A stretch of 64,000 nucleotides of DNA from positions 120,275 to 184,274 of the forward strand of contig JAULBX010030152.1 in NCBI GenBank assembly GCA_032358255.1. Direction: 5' to 3'. The first letter of the stretch is position 1. Each line of letters begins with the position of its first letter. Made by a program: the position numbers and the translations under genes. The notes under the pieces are model-generated. The model did not search any database. It was not told where the DNA came from and saw only the letters and a list, made by a program, of their open reading frames with translations. Shown one piece after another: positions 50,708-59,346 of this stretch. Origin of the DNA: Heterotrichella gracilis (lineage: Eukaryota > Sar > Xanthophyceae > Tribonematales > Xanthonemataceae).

Positions 50708-51964
50708 TTAGGCGGCTGCCTTGGCCTTGGGCCTGTTTTCGGCGCGCAGGTAGCTGCGCTGGAACAGCTTGGCCATCCCCATTGAATGCATGGTCTGCAC
50801 ATGCGCCGCGGCCGGCGACTGGGCGGCCCAGGTATTGGCCATCGCCACCACCACGTTGAAATCGTCCCGTGCTTCGTCTAGCAAGGCAAACAGAGGCATG
50901 TATTCCTCATAGCAGAAGACCAGCCGCGCCCGGATTCCTCGATTGAGCGGCACCACGGATGCGCGCGTCCAGTCCGGCTCATACGAGAACTTCTTGCTCC
51001 ACGGCGTCCAGAGGGCGATGGGCACGGACTGGCGAGCCACCACGGTTTCAGTCTTTCCGTCCGGGTAGAAAACGATCGCGGCGTTTTGCATGGTCTGATC
51101 TGGCAAGGTCAAATCAGCCCCCAGAACAACCACTTGTCCGGCAGCTTCAGCGCCGGAGAGGATGTTGTGATCGAGGAACGTGAACATATCGGGCGTGTAG
51201 GTCTGCAGAATGCTTTCCGGGTAGATCACAGCCTTCGCAACGCCATCCACGGCCAGCGCCTTCGTGGTCCTGCCAATGCGCTCAATCCGGTCGAGGACCT
51301 CGTTGTAGTCCTTCGCGGTCCCCCACTTGGTCGATACGGCCACAACATCGCCCACATAACGGGTTTCCTCATTCTTGTAGGCGAACCCTGTCACAGCCAG
51401 AACCACCGCAGCAGCAGAGACGAACCCAGCAACTTGCTTGCTGCTGGGCTTGAACTTGGCGATGATGAACGTGAAGTAGAACGGGATAACCAGACTGGCC
51501 GCAACACCGACCCAGCCCCAGCCCTGAGTGACGAAGCCCCAGGCCGGCAGCACATGGCCGTTGGTCAGGAAGTTCATTGGCGGCAGGAGCATGACCAGCC
51601 ACGCAAGCGCCGTCGCGCTGGCCTTGCGCCAGGGCTTCTCTGACTTTGTCCAAGCAAGAGACCACCCCAGGCCACCGAGCAGCGCAGCTCCAAGCCAAAT
51701 ACCCAGCAACGCGAAAAAGTTCCCATCGAACCACGACTGCGTGAAGGACAGGCTGTAATGCGTGACAGCAAGCGAGTACCCCAGCGCCAAAAGCGTAGCC
51801 TTCATGCGGCTGGGACTCAGCGCCACCAGTAGCGGAAGCATCACAGCCAGGTGCGGCGCCCTACCCTCACCCCACGCGCCCAGCCCCACGGCAATGCCGA
51901 TCAGCAAGGCTGCCACGAAAGGAGCGGCAGTTCGGAGTTTCTGTTTCAGTTCTTCAGTCTTCAT
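50708..51964 (-). CDS. traB: TraB/Lnt-like membrane protein with a nitrilase-type domain
   Basis: The product has 418 residues. The first 200 hold six or so membrane helices. The C-terminal half is a carbon-nitrogen hydrolase domain: Glu in IYPESIL (about 252), then LGADLTLPD, and the nucleophile Cys in RLVFCYEEYMPLF (about 355). This is the layout of apolipoprotein N-acyltransferase and of plasmid TraB, which aids conjugation in Ti-type plasmids. The catalytic Glu and Cys are present, so it may be active. It ends the 55111-50708 operon. Confidence 0.8.
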   Translation of the reverse strand: MKTEELKQKLRTAAPFVAALLIGIAVGLGAWGEGRAPHLAVMLPLLVALSPSRMKATLLALGYSLAVTHYSLSFTQSWFDGNFFALLGIWLGAALLGGLGWSLAWTKSEKPWRKASATALAWLVMLLPPMNFLTNGHVLPAWGFVTQGWGWVGVAASLVIPFYFTFIIAKFKPSSKQVAGFVSAAAVVLAVTGFAYKNEETRYVGDVVAVSTKWGTAKDYNEVLDRIERIGRTTKALAVDGVAKAVIYPESILQTYTPDMFTFLDHNILSGAEAAGQVVVLGADLTLPDQTMQNAAIVFYPDGKTETVVARQSVPIALWTPWSKKFSYEPDWTRASVVPLNRGIRARLVFCYEEYMPLFALLDEARDDFNVVVAMANTWAAQSPAAAHVQTMHSMGMAKLFQRSYLRAENRPKAKAAA

Positions 51965-52724
51965 TCTTCTTGCCAGCGTTGTGCAGCTCAGCGACCCGCT
52001 TGAGCATTGCCATCTGCATGTCAGCGCCGATATGGGGAGCGTTTTTGTGCATAGCCAGCATCAAAAGGCTGGTCCAGCCGTACAAGTCGCTCGGCCCCAC
52101 GGGCACCGCATGCAGGGTCTTGCCCTGCGACAGCTTCACGAAAATTCGATCACTCTGGTTCTCGATCTCCAGCGCCTTGTCGGCACCCTGGCCGTGATTC
52201 GCTAACCTGAGTGGCTTGTCCAGCAGGCCGAGAAGCGCGCAAGCCAGCAAAGGCAACTCACGCTTCATCAGCTGGAAAGGCAGCTTATGCTCCCAGTCAT
52301 ATTCCATGCGACCAAGAGCCTTTGCCGCCTCGACCTGCACGGTATGCACAGGTTCGCCGGACTCATACTTTTTTAGCACATCAAGCTCAACCGTCAAGGC
52401 CGCTTTGGTCGCGTAGATGTGAATCTTCTGGCGCTTGGGGCCAGCGTGAGTAACTGGCTCTGGGGAGGGATTTGGCGTAAGGGCGGCAGCCCGTTTGCGA
52501 GGCTGCTCTTCTGGCGCCCCAGACGCAAGCAGCTGTTGGACCCATTCAATCTCCCCTGGCTTGTCCACTCCGGCGGCTATGCCTCGGACGGCAAGGTCGA
52601 GTTTTAGCTTTTGATCCTCGTCACACGCTGCAAGTGCGGATGCGATGACGCTGATCGGCGGGCGTGGAATCCCGCGATCCTCTAGCACCTGGTTCAGCCA
52701 TTTGTGACTGAGCGGTGCGTTCAT
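51954..52724 (-). CDS. Hypothetical protein upstream of traB
   Basis: The 256-residue product is soluble and helical, with a Pro-rich linker around residues 70-95. No motif is recognised. It overlaps both neighbours, by 4 bp with the bactofilin gene and 11 bp with traB. Confidence 0.72.
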   Translation of the reverse strand: MNAPLSHKWLNQVLEDRGIPRPPISVIASALAACDEDQKLKLDLAVRGIAAGVDKPGEIEWVQQLLASGAPEEQPRKRAAALTPNPSPEPVTHAGPKRQKIHIYATKAALTVELDVLKKYESGEPVHTVQVEAAKALGRMEYDWEHKLPFQLMKRELPLLACALLGLLDKPLRLANHGQGADKALEIENQSDRIFVKLSQGKTLHAVPVGPSDLYGWTSLLMLAMHKNAPHIGADMQMAMLKRVAELHNAGKKNED

Positions 52725-53143
52725 TGAACTGGCGTTTCCTGCTGCTGCTGTTGCTGATCGTTCGGGCGGATCGAGCGGAAGCGGCCGTCAACCTGTGCGC
52801 CGGTATAGAGCTTGAAGTCCGTCGCGGTGACGTTCATCTTCGCATCCAGCGTCTCCGCGAGGAAGGCCGAACCACGACAGAAAAATTCGCACGGCTCCCC
52901 GTTTTCAAGCAGATGAACTTTGCCGAACAGGAAGGCGTCGGACTCTACGGTGATGTTCCCCCGAATCTCACCCTCTTGCATGAGGACCAGAGGTCCGCTC
53001 TTGACAATGAGATCTCCATGCACGACGCCCTGGATGAGAATGCCACCCTCACACTCCAGATTGCCCCGAACCACCGTCCCCTTGGCCACCCGGTTCACGA
53101 TATTCATCCCCACCGGGTCGATAACAATTTGCTCGTCGTTCAT
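52721..53143 (-). CDS. Bactofilin (polymer-forming cytoskeletal protein)
   Basis: This 140-residue protein has the repeated beta-helix pattern of bactofilins: GTVVRGNLECEGGILIQG, VVHGDLIVKSGPLVL, GEIRGNITVESDAFLFG. Bactofilins polymerise without nucleotide and often scaffold envelope complexes. In this operon it could organise a mating or membrane structure. Gln-rich C-terminal tail. Confidence 0.82.
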   Translation of the reverse strand: MNDEQIVIDPVGMNIVNRVAKGTVVRGNLECEGGILIQGVVHGDLIVKSGPLVLMQEGEIRGNITVESDAFLFGKVHLLENGEPCEFFCRGSAFLAETLDAKMNVTATDFKLYTGAQVDGRFRSIRPNDQQQQQQETPVQ

Positions 53144-53147
53144 TCTC

Positions 53148-54092
53148 TTACTCCAGTCTGTATTCTTTAGCGTCGGTGATGACCTTGCCGGCCTTCACGT
53201 CGATGGTCTTGATCGTTTCTCCCGAAGGCAACTTGTCGCCTACCTTGAACTGCTCAGGCAGGCGGGATTTCGGGTTGGTAAACAGCGCGGTCTTGCCATC
53301 GGGCGGAATTGCAACCAGGCCAAACTGAGCGGGCTTCTGCGTTGGCGTCTGGGCGGCAGCAGGAGTGGCCGGAACAGCGGCGGCTGGCTTTTGCGCTTGG
53401 GGTGTCTCCTTGTGTTCTTCGGCATCAAGGATCACGGCCGGGGGAACCGCGCCCTTTTGCTCACCAGCTGCAGGCGCATTGGCAGGGGCGGCGGCCGGGA
53501 CTCCAGCCGGAGGCTGCACGCGGTTGGCCGGGGCAGCGGCTGGGCTCGGGGCCTGCCCGATCGGCACCGGAGGCTGCAAACCAAGACCGCCCGGGGCGAT
53601 CACAGGCTGAACAGTGCCCCCTTCGACGCCTTCTACAGGCTGGATTGCGCCGGCGGGCAGCGGGTACGGTGCGTCGACAGAGCGCAGCGCGTTCGTATCC
53701 CCCTTTGAGGAGGCGGAAGCAGCCGGATCAAGGGGAAGGTCAACACCGCGAGACGAACCGCCTGCAATGGTCTTGTACAGCCCGAAGAGCAAAGCCAGGA
53801 TGGCAATACCGCCTGTCGCCCAATAGAGCACCGGGCCCCTGGGGAGGTAGACGACTTCCTGCCCTTTGCCTGCAGCTCGGGTCATGGCCAGCTTGAGGGT
53901 GTTGCTACGGGCGCTGGTCTTCGCCAGAGCCTTGTCCAGCAGGCCGGTATTGCCCCCTTCCCAGCGGCCATCCTTCCAACGAATGGTGATGGAAGACTGA
54001 TGCTCCGGGGTGCCGGCTTGCCGCACCGCTTTACCGAGCGTCAAGGGGTACTTTTCACCGACGACCAGTCTTGTGATGTTGCTGTCACTCAT
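53148..54092 (-). CDS. TraP/PilP-like single-pass membrane protein
   Basis: The product has 314 residues: an N-terminal cytoplasmic part, one membrane helix (YWATGGIAILALLFGLY, about 90-106), a long Pro/Ala-rich periplasmic linker (about 150-245), and a C-terminal domain (FKVGDKLPSGETIKTIDVKAG) similar to PilP/GspC homology regions. Plasmid TraP proteins have this layout. It is flanked by bactofilin (4 bp) and the RDF-like gene (4-bp overlap). Confidence 0.65.
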   Translation of the reverse strand: MSDSNITRLVVGEKYPLTLGKAVRQAGTPEHQSSITIRWKDGRWEGGNTGLLDKALAKTSARSNTLKLAMTRAAGKGQEVVYLPRGPVLYWATGGIAILALLFGLYKTIAGGSSRGVDLPLDPAASASSKGDTNALRSVDAPYPLPAGAIQPVEGVEGGTVQPVIAPGGLGLQPPVPIGQAPSPAAAPANRVQPPAGVPAAAPANAPAAGEQKGAVPPAVILDAEEHKETPQAQKPAAAVPATPAAAQTPTQKPAQFGLVAIPPDGKTALFTNPKSRLPEQFKVGDKLPSGETIKTIDVKAGKVITDAKEYRLE

Positions 54093-55111
54093 TGATTATC
54101 GGCTCCAGAGGTAGCGGTTTCAGGTGTGGACATTTTGGAGCTAGCCAGCGACTGGCGAAGCAGATTAGCAGCCAAATTGTCGTTCACTGGGCGCTTATTG
54201 CCCAGAGCCTGTTGCGCTACGGATTCAGTTCCCGCGCGACGGCCTGAACGGCCTTCCAGAGGGCCATAGAAAGCCTCGACCATGGGGAAGTCATCGGCGG
54301 CTTGGGTGAAGGTGTTATTGGCAATCAGCCCGGAGTAGGCTTCGTCCGGTGCGTCCTGCAGTCCAGCGTCTTCTCTTGCTTTGCGCTTTTCGGTGGCTTC
54401 TTTCATTGCTGCGATTTCCGACTCGGCGTCCAGCTCCAGGCGCAGCAGGTCAAAGGCCTCGTACTCACTGGCCTTGTTCGATGCCTGCCACAGCTTGAGT
54501 TTGAGCGGGACATGGCGCAGGCCTTTGAAACGATGTTCGATCAGCTCCAGCTGCGCGCGCAGCGTTTTGAAGGAGTTGTAGGAGGAGCTTCGGACCTCGA
54601 AAGCAGACAGGCCCTGCTCTTCTCCCTTGATGTTCACAGACATGGCCACTTGGCGGCGGCAGATCACAGACGGGGAGCGAGCAAACTCGCAGGCTTCGGC
54701 TCCAGCGCAGGGCACAGACGCTGAGACGGTGACCATATGCTCATTGGTCGAAAGGCGCGTGGCTTTCTCTCCGTCGCCCGTGCAGATCGGTCGGTTGCTG
54801 CTGTTGTCGTAGGCCTGATACTTGGCCGTGATCGCATTGGCCGTCTTGTTGAAGAACATGCGGATCGGAATCTCGACCAGCTTGCCAGAGTCCTTGTTGG
54901 CAGGGAGGTCCATCAGCTTTGTCATGGCCGGATGCGCGGACAGCTTCGGCAAGCCGCCCTCTTCTGCCGGGGCCTCGTGGGTTCGGCCAACGATTTCCAT
55001 CTCTCCCTTGAATCGGATGCGATCCTCCCCCTGGGTGTCTCCCCTGGGTTCGGTGGCGATTCGGATCACGCCTTCGACGTGCGGGCCAAATGAGATTTTG
55101 TTCAATTCCAT
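54089..55111 (-). CDS. Gp3-like recombination directionality factor family protein (tentative)
   Basis: The 340-residue protein has a central zinc-site pattern (PICTGDGEKATRL; SVPCAGAEACEFA; VICRRQVAMSVNI) followed by GLSAFEVRSSSYNSFKTL. The order of cysteines and the ending resemble the gp3-like directionality factor family of phages and their plasmid relatives, but I could not search. No integrase is present in the window. The C-terminal half is helical and Ala/Glu-rich. The start is fixed by GGAGAG; it is first in its operon. Confidence 0.5.
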   Translation of the reverse strand: MELNKISFGPHVEGVIRIATEPRGDTQGEDRIRFKGEMEIVGRTHEAPAEEGGLPKLSAHPAMTKLMDLPANKDSGKLVEIPIRMFFNKTANAITAKYQAYDNSSNRPICTGDGEKATRLSTNEHMVTVSASVPCAGAEACEFARSPSVICRRQVAMSVNIKGEEQGLSAFEVRSSSYNSFKTLRAQLELIEHRFKGLRHVPLKLKLWQASNKASEYEAFDLLRLELDAESEIAAMKEATEKRKAREDAGLQDAPDEAYSGLIANNTFTQAADDFPMVEAFYGPLEGRSGRRAGTESVAQQALGNKRPVNDNLAANLLRQSLASSKMSTPETATSGADNQ

Positions 55112-55163
55112 GGACTCTCCAATTCTTTGCAGTTGTGCGCCAAGCGGCGCGTGCTTCCGTACT

Positions 55164-55191
55164 ATCTCAACACAGAAACAACCGTTGTCAA
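55164..55191 (-). promoter_or_regulatory. Promoter of the RDF-like/TraP/bactofilin/TraB operon
   Basis: TTGACA (55186-55191) is 16 bp from TGAGAT (55164-55169). The 12-mer TGTTGAGATAGT around the -10 recurs in the promoter at 56280. The -35 overlaps the stop codon of the upstream gene. Confidence 0.7.
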
Positions 55192-56147
55192 TGGCCCCCG
55201 GAAGATGTAGTTGCGTGCTCGCTCAGTGAATCCAGCGGAGATTCCATGCAGGGGGCGAGGCTGGTCAGCATGGCAACGATGTCGTGCAGTCCCTGCATTC
55301 CAACCTGGTGCATACGGACGAAGAACTGGGTCAGCGGTGTCGCCTTGTCATTGAGAAGCAGGTTTACCTTGACGATGTCCGGGTGGCCCTCTGCCGGCAC
55401 CACCATCCAGCCGTTGATACCTACGCTTTGGTGCATCTGCGCCATCCACTTGCAAACCCCGTCAGCGACGGCAAACATCACTCGCTCAGGAGTAATAACT
55501 TCAGGCACGGATGCCATGTACCCACTTGGCGCATCGGCGCCGATCTGGAAGGCGTATTTCAAAACGTCGACCAAGCGCATGTCCATTTCCACGCTCTTTT
55601 CACGCAGCTTGGGCCAGCCATTGCGTGCGGTTCTGGCTGAAACGATAAATCCCAACCGGGGCGCGTTGCGCGGCAGGTCCAGATCTGAGGCCTTGAAGTC
55701 CAACGCAAGGTCCGGTCCTCCCGGTACGGTGGCCAGAAGATGCTGGCGCAGGGCTGCGGGCCCCCAGGCCGAGATGTAGTCGTACGGAATGATGTGCTGA
55801 TAGTGGATGTTGTACGCGCCGTCTCCGTACCACAGGTCTAGTGCCTTGCGGGTTGTCTCCCCCACACTGGTCCACAAATCAGGGTTGTTAATTGCCGGGC
55901 ATGCCGGGCCGGCAATCACCGGCAGCATGAAAAGCTCTGCGTACAGGGTGATGTCGTTTGTTTGGTAGGCAAGGCGACTCACCATCGACGCCAGGATGTC
56001 GTGGGCGCGGCCGTTCTCATACTGCTCAGCCATGACCTTTGCCAGCGCGTCATAGTCAGCGTGGAGCAAAGCGTCGTCCAGATCGCGGATCCAATAATCT
56101 CCCGGAGGCACGACCTTGGCGGGTTTAGTGAGTTCTTCGTAGTTCAA
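55188..56147 (-). CDS. Hypothetical protein with probable TTG start
   Basis: TTG at 56147 is the only start downstream of the promoter at 56188-56215 that retains the conserved-looking N-terminus (NYEELTKPAKVVPPGDYWIRD); a longer reading would begin upstream of that promoter. The 319-residue product is soluble and not recognised. It contains aromatic-rich segments (LWYGDGAYNIHYQHIIPYDY) and lies between the RecE-like nuclease and the RDF-like operon. Confidence 0.6.
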   Translation of the reverse strand: MNYEELTKPAKVVPPGDYWIRDLDDALLHADYDALAKVMAEQYENGRAHDILASMVSRLAYQTNDITLYAELFMLPVIAGPACPAINNPDLWTSVGETTRKALDLWYGDGAYNIHYQHIIPYDYISAWGPAALRQHLLATVPGGPDLALDFKASDLDLPRNAPRLGFIVSARTARNGWPKLREKSVEMDMRLVDVLKYAFQIGADAPSGYMASVPEVITPERVMFAVADGVCKWMAQMHQSVGINGWMVVPAEGHPDIVKVNLLLNDKATPLTQFFVRMHQVGMQGLHDIVAMLTSLAPCMESPLDSLSEHATTSSGGH

Positions 56148-56187
56148 GTGTTGCTTCTTTTTCTGGGCCCCACGGCCCGACCTACCT

Positions 56188-56215
56188 AAGCTAACACGCA
56201 AGTCCCCCCCGTCAA
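56188..56215 (-). promoter_or_regulatory. Promoter of the 56147 gene
   Basis: TTGACG (56210-56215) is 16 bp from TAGCTT (56188-56193) on the minus strand. It does not carry the CCATC element. Confidence 0.6.
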
Positions 56216-56279
56216 CCCCGCCAACAAGTGACTTTCCGCGCATAGATCCCCTGCCCTGCTCTTTTTTGCCGCCCAGGGG

Positions 56280-56312
56280 TTGACGGATGGCCGATCCGTG
56301 TTGAGATAGTTG
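56280..56312 (+). promoter_or_regulatory. Promoter of the RecE-like nuclease gene
   Basis: TTGACG (56280-56285) is 16 bp from TGAGAT (56302-56307), embedded in TGTTGAGATAGT. It is divergent from the promoter at 56188 by about 65 bp. Confidence 0.68.
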
Positions 56313-56333
56313 GGACAACACGCGAAAGACGCT

Positions 56334-57269
56334 ATGGATATGTTTGCAATCGACCCCGACGTTCTGGCCTTTGCTGCCGGCGCCGACCCCAGCTTTACCC
56401 CCACTGCCGGGGCGGCTGGTCGCGCTGAGCTTTTCAAGGACATGCCTGCCCACCTGTACCACGCTGACCGGGAAGCGCTGAGCTGCAGCATGATCAAACC
56501 CCTGCTGGTATCTCCCGCTCACTTCCAGGCATCGCTACTGGCGTCGATGGGCTCGACACGCGCCATGGACTTCGGCAGCCTGGTCCACATCCTGGTTCTT
56601 GAGCCTCATGCGGCCTCGCGCGAAGTTGCCGTCTACCCTGGGCTGGCAGATGGCCGCTCCAAGGACTACAAGGCTTTTCTGGAAAGCAACATTGGGCGCC
56701 TGATCGTTGACGAGCCCACGTTCAGCCGCGGCCGCCGCTTGTCTGAGCGCATCCTTGAGCGCAAGGTTCGAGGACGCCCGTTTGGCGACTATGTTCGGGA
56801 AGGCATGCCCGAGGCCTCGATCTATTTCACCGAGCCCACCACTGGCCTACGCCTGCGCCTCCGGATGGATCTCTATCACCCCGAGGTCACTTTCGACTTG
56901 AAGACCACGCGACACTCAAGCGTCAATGCCTTCGTGCGAGACGGTGTGGACATGGGGTATGACCTGCAGGCGTTCATGTACACGTTGGGCCGCTCACTGT
57001 ACGAGGGCAAGGACGTTGGGGCTGATTTCATCTTCATCGCCACTGAGTCCGAAGAGCCCCACTCCATCAACGTCGTGACGGCCGGTCAGACCTTCATGAA
57101 CAACGGGGCGCTGAAGTTCCAAGAGGCTATGAGCGTCTACGCGGCCTGCACCCAAGCGAACTATTGGCCCGACTCCAGCTGCGACAGCGTGGCCGAGATT
57201 GAGCACTGGCACGCTTACAAGCCGGCGACCGACTGGCGATCTATGCTGGTTGGGCAACCCCAGCGCTGA
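56334..57269 (+). CDS. RecE-like PD-(D/E)XK exonuclease
   Basis: The start at 56334 gives 311 residues. The sequence MDFGSLVHILVLEP, the nuclease core RMDLYHPEVTFDLKTT (Asp ... Asp-x-Lys) and YDLQAFMYTLG match the exonuclease VIII-type/PDDEXK family. Such enzymes chew 5' ends to prepare DNA for annealing. A single-strand annealing partner was not found in the window. The initiation site lacks a strong Shine-Dalgarno. Confidence 0.82.
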   Translation: MDMFAIDPDVLAFAAGADPSFTPTAGAAGRAELFKDMPAHLYHADREALSCSMIKPLLVSPAHFQASLLASMGSTRAMDFGSLVHILVLEPHAASREVAVYPGLADGRSKDYKAFLESNIGRLIVDEPTFSRGRRLSERILERKVRGRPFGDYVREGMPEASIYFTEPTTGLRLRLRMDLYHPEVTFDLKTTRHSSVNAFVRDGVDMGYDLQAFMYTLGRSLYEGKDVGADFIFIATESEEPHSINVVTAGQTFMNNGALKFQEAMSVYAACTQANYWPDSSCDSVAEIEHWHAYKPATDWRSMLVGQPQR

Positions 57270-57290
57270 TGGCGCCTGGGCGGTGCTGAG

Positions 57291-58892
57291 TTACCTCACT
57301 CCCGGCTCGGAGGCCAGTGCGGCCATCTGGTCTGCTGATGGAGGGCCCCATAGATCTCCATGATCTTCGGTGGCGTAGAACTTGAGAAGTGACCCTCGCA
57401 CTATTGGAGACTTCCAGTCCCTGTCTTTCAAGCGGCGGATCGACTGTGCAGTCGTTGGGCCGACTTCAAGAGTCGCCAAGTAACGGTCAATCACTTCCGC
57501 CCTTTCAAGGTCCGTAAGCTCCTTGAACTCTGCCTCATATCGGTCGAGACGTCGCTTCTCGAACAAGCTGATGATCTTTTGTCGCTGGGCGACCTTATTC
57601 ACTGCTTGAGCCGCAACCTCTCCCGACCCTCGTGACTCGTTTGCGCCCTTCGCATCCTCAACGTCTGCGAGGTTCTCAAGTGTGGTGGTGAAGTAAATCC
57701 CCGGCTTTCCAATGGCCTGAAGGCTCTTATTGCGCGACCGTATTTCCATCTGGGCGAGTGCGCGGGCCACGCGAGCTTCACCATATTGCTCCAGCGCCTG
57801 GTCCAGCTCGCGCTCTCGAATCCCAACGCTGGCCGCGCGGTGCAGAAGCGTCAAATCGACCGGGTCTGTTGATTGCGGGACCAAGTTGGGTTTTCTTACC
57901 ACCTTGAACTGGGCGTCGATCACCTTGCGGCCGCCGTACTTGTGTTCAATCAACTCGATGTTGTACTCAGACTTCTGGTTGATTTCCTTGATCGCCGGCG
58001 TAAGTGTGTCGTACTTGAACTTGCGCCATTCACGGTCAGCAGATTCTGTATTGCTGCGCAGGATCTCCATCCAATCCTCGACCGGGCGTTTGCCTGTGAG
58101 TTGAGCGGGATGGTCGCGATAGCGGGAGATGATGCCGTAGAGCACCACAGACGCGTAGGTGCTCAAATTCATGATCACATCGAGGCTCGCTTGCCCCCAG
58201 CGTGATGGGTTTTGGATCTTTTCCTCAAGAGTCGGTGGATACCACCAGGTCAGCCAGACATCACCGCCGCGCTTCCAGAACCTTGCTTCCGACAGGAGGG
58301 TGAAGATTCGATCCGTGGATTTCTCTGGACTATCGGCGTCTACCGTTGGGGCCGGCAATTCCGACAGCAAGAGCAGCTGCTCTTTGTCCGATAGTGGGCG
58401 GGTTTCAATGGCCGTACTACACATCTGCTTGATGTAGTTGCGGACGTCGCGCGCCTGCTTTTCGTGTGTTCCAGAGCCCTGCACGATGAGCTTCAGCGGG
58501 GCGCTGTAGCCCTTCGCGCCTCCATGCTGGCCAGAGCTCGCCATCCTCTGCGCCAGGAACATCAAGCCTATGCTGACCTTGCGCCCGATGTACGTCAGCG
58601 AGCCTTCTTGCAGGGTATAGGCGAACAATGAGTATTCAATGCGGACGCTCTCCCCGCGAAAACCGGCAGGAAGTTGGACAGGTGCAGTCTGTTTTGCCAT
58701 GTAGTGTCCGAGCGCTTTGGACACATTATATGGACGACCCAGCGGTTCGAAAACAGCGCTTGCTTTGGACGGAGCCCCCTGAAATCCCGGACGGTTCGAC
58801 GCGCCCTGCCCCTGATCGCTAACCAGACGGTTGCCGTCCAACATACGCGGACTGATGCGGCGCAGCATCTGGCGCGCTTTGTCTACCGCCAT
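57291..58892 (-). CDS. Rep_3-family plasmid replication initiator
   Basis: Starting at 58892 gives 533 residues. The winged-helix Rep_3 signature is visible: LYGIISRYRDHPAQLTGKRP then KFKYDTLTPAIKEINQKSEY and ELIEHKYGGRKVIDAQFKVV. Iterons begin 2 bp upstream of the start. GTG at 58949 would extend the frame through the first iteron, so it was not used. The protein is long for the family, with a C-terminal extension of about 170 residues. No Shine-Dalgarno is clear. Confidence 0.82.
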   Translation of the reverse strand: MAVDKARQMLRRISPRMLDGNRLVSDQGQGASNRPGFQGAPSKASAVFEPLGRPYNVSKALGHYMAKQTAPVQLPAGFRGESVRIEYSLFAYTLQEGSLTYIGRKVSIGLMFLAQRMASSGQHGGAKGYSAPLKLIVQGSGTHEKQARDVRNYIKQMCSTAIETRPLSDKEQLLLLSELPAPTVDADSPEKSTDRIFTLLSEARFWKRGGDVWLTWWYPPTLEEKIQNPSRWGQASLDVIMNLSTYASVVLYGIISRYRDHPAQLTGKRPVEDWMEILRSNTESADREWRKFKYDTLTPAIKEINQKSEYNIELIEHKYGGRKVIDAQFKVVRKPNLVPQSTDPVDLTLLHRAASVGIRERELDQALEQYGEARVARALAQMEIRSRNKSLQAIGKPGIYFTTTLENLADVEDAKGANESRGSGEVAAQAVNKVAQRQKIISLFEKRRLDRYEAEFKELTDLERAEVIDRYLATLEVGPTTAQSIRRLKDRDWKSPIVRGSLLKFYATEDHGDLWGPPSADQMAALASEPGVR

Positions 58893-59346
58893 GGGTAAGA
58901 AAACCCGGACAGTTGCTTGATTTGCAGCACATGGGGCCCGCGGGCTCACGGTAAGGAAACCTGGACAGTTGTCAGCCCATGCGCAGCCCAGCTGAACTCA
59001 TGAGTGAGAAAGAAAAGCCGGACAGTTGCCCTTCGTGCGCAAGACGCGCCTGGCCGAGACAGGAGGGAAGTTTTCCCTGACAGGTGTGCCAGCTTTTCTG
59101 TACGAGTCCGCCGTGAAGTCAGTACGGATCTGATAGTTTCCCCGGACGAATTGTCCAAGGTTCCCGGACACTTGCACTCATAACCCTATGTTTCTTATAG
59201 AGAAACCGCTACCGTAAGTCCTAAAGGCCTAAATTTACTTAAGAGACAGACGTTTCGCAGACAACAGAACCCATTGCATTTCGGGATTTTTCGTCGGACA
59301 ATGCAATAAATCCCAAATTCATTGCTTATCAGAAAGGAACGAGTCT
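58893..59346. repeat. Probable replication origin: iterons and AT-rich segment between rep and parA
   Basis: Six copies of a repeat with core CCGGACAGTTGC occur at 58894-58916, 58950-58972, 59007-59029, 59075-59089 (degenerate), 59132-59155 and 59160-59175. The first three share about 23 bp and are spaced 56-57 bp apart. The AT-rich block 59190-59335 follows. This is the normal arrangement of a Rep_3 origin. No perfect DnaA box was noticed. Confidence 0.75.
59273..59314. promoter_or_regulatory. Interleaved inverted repeats upstream of parA
   Basis: ATTGCATT (59273-59280) pairs with AATGCAAT (59300-59307), and GGGATTT (59283-59289) with AAATCCC (59308-59314). The position suits a ParA autoregulation operator. 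Confidence 0.55.

Noticed and set aside
57291-58949. GTG start of the Rep protein at 58949
   Set aside because: It would put the first iteron inside the coding region. The ATG at 58892 lies just after the iteron.
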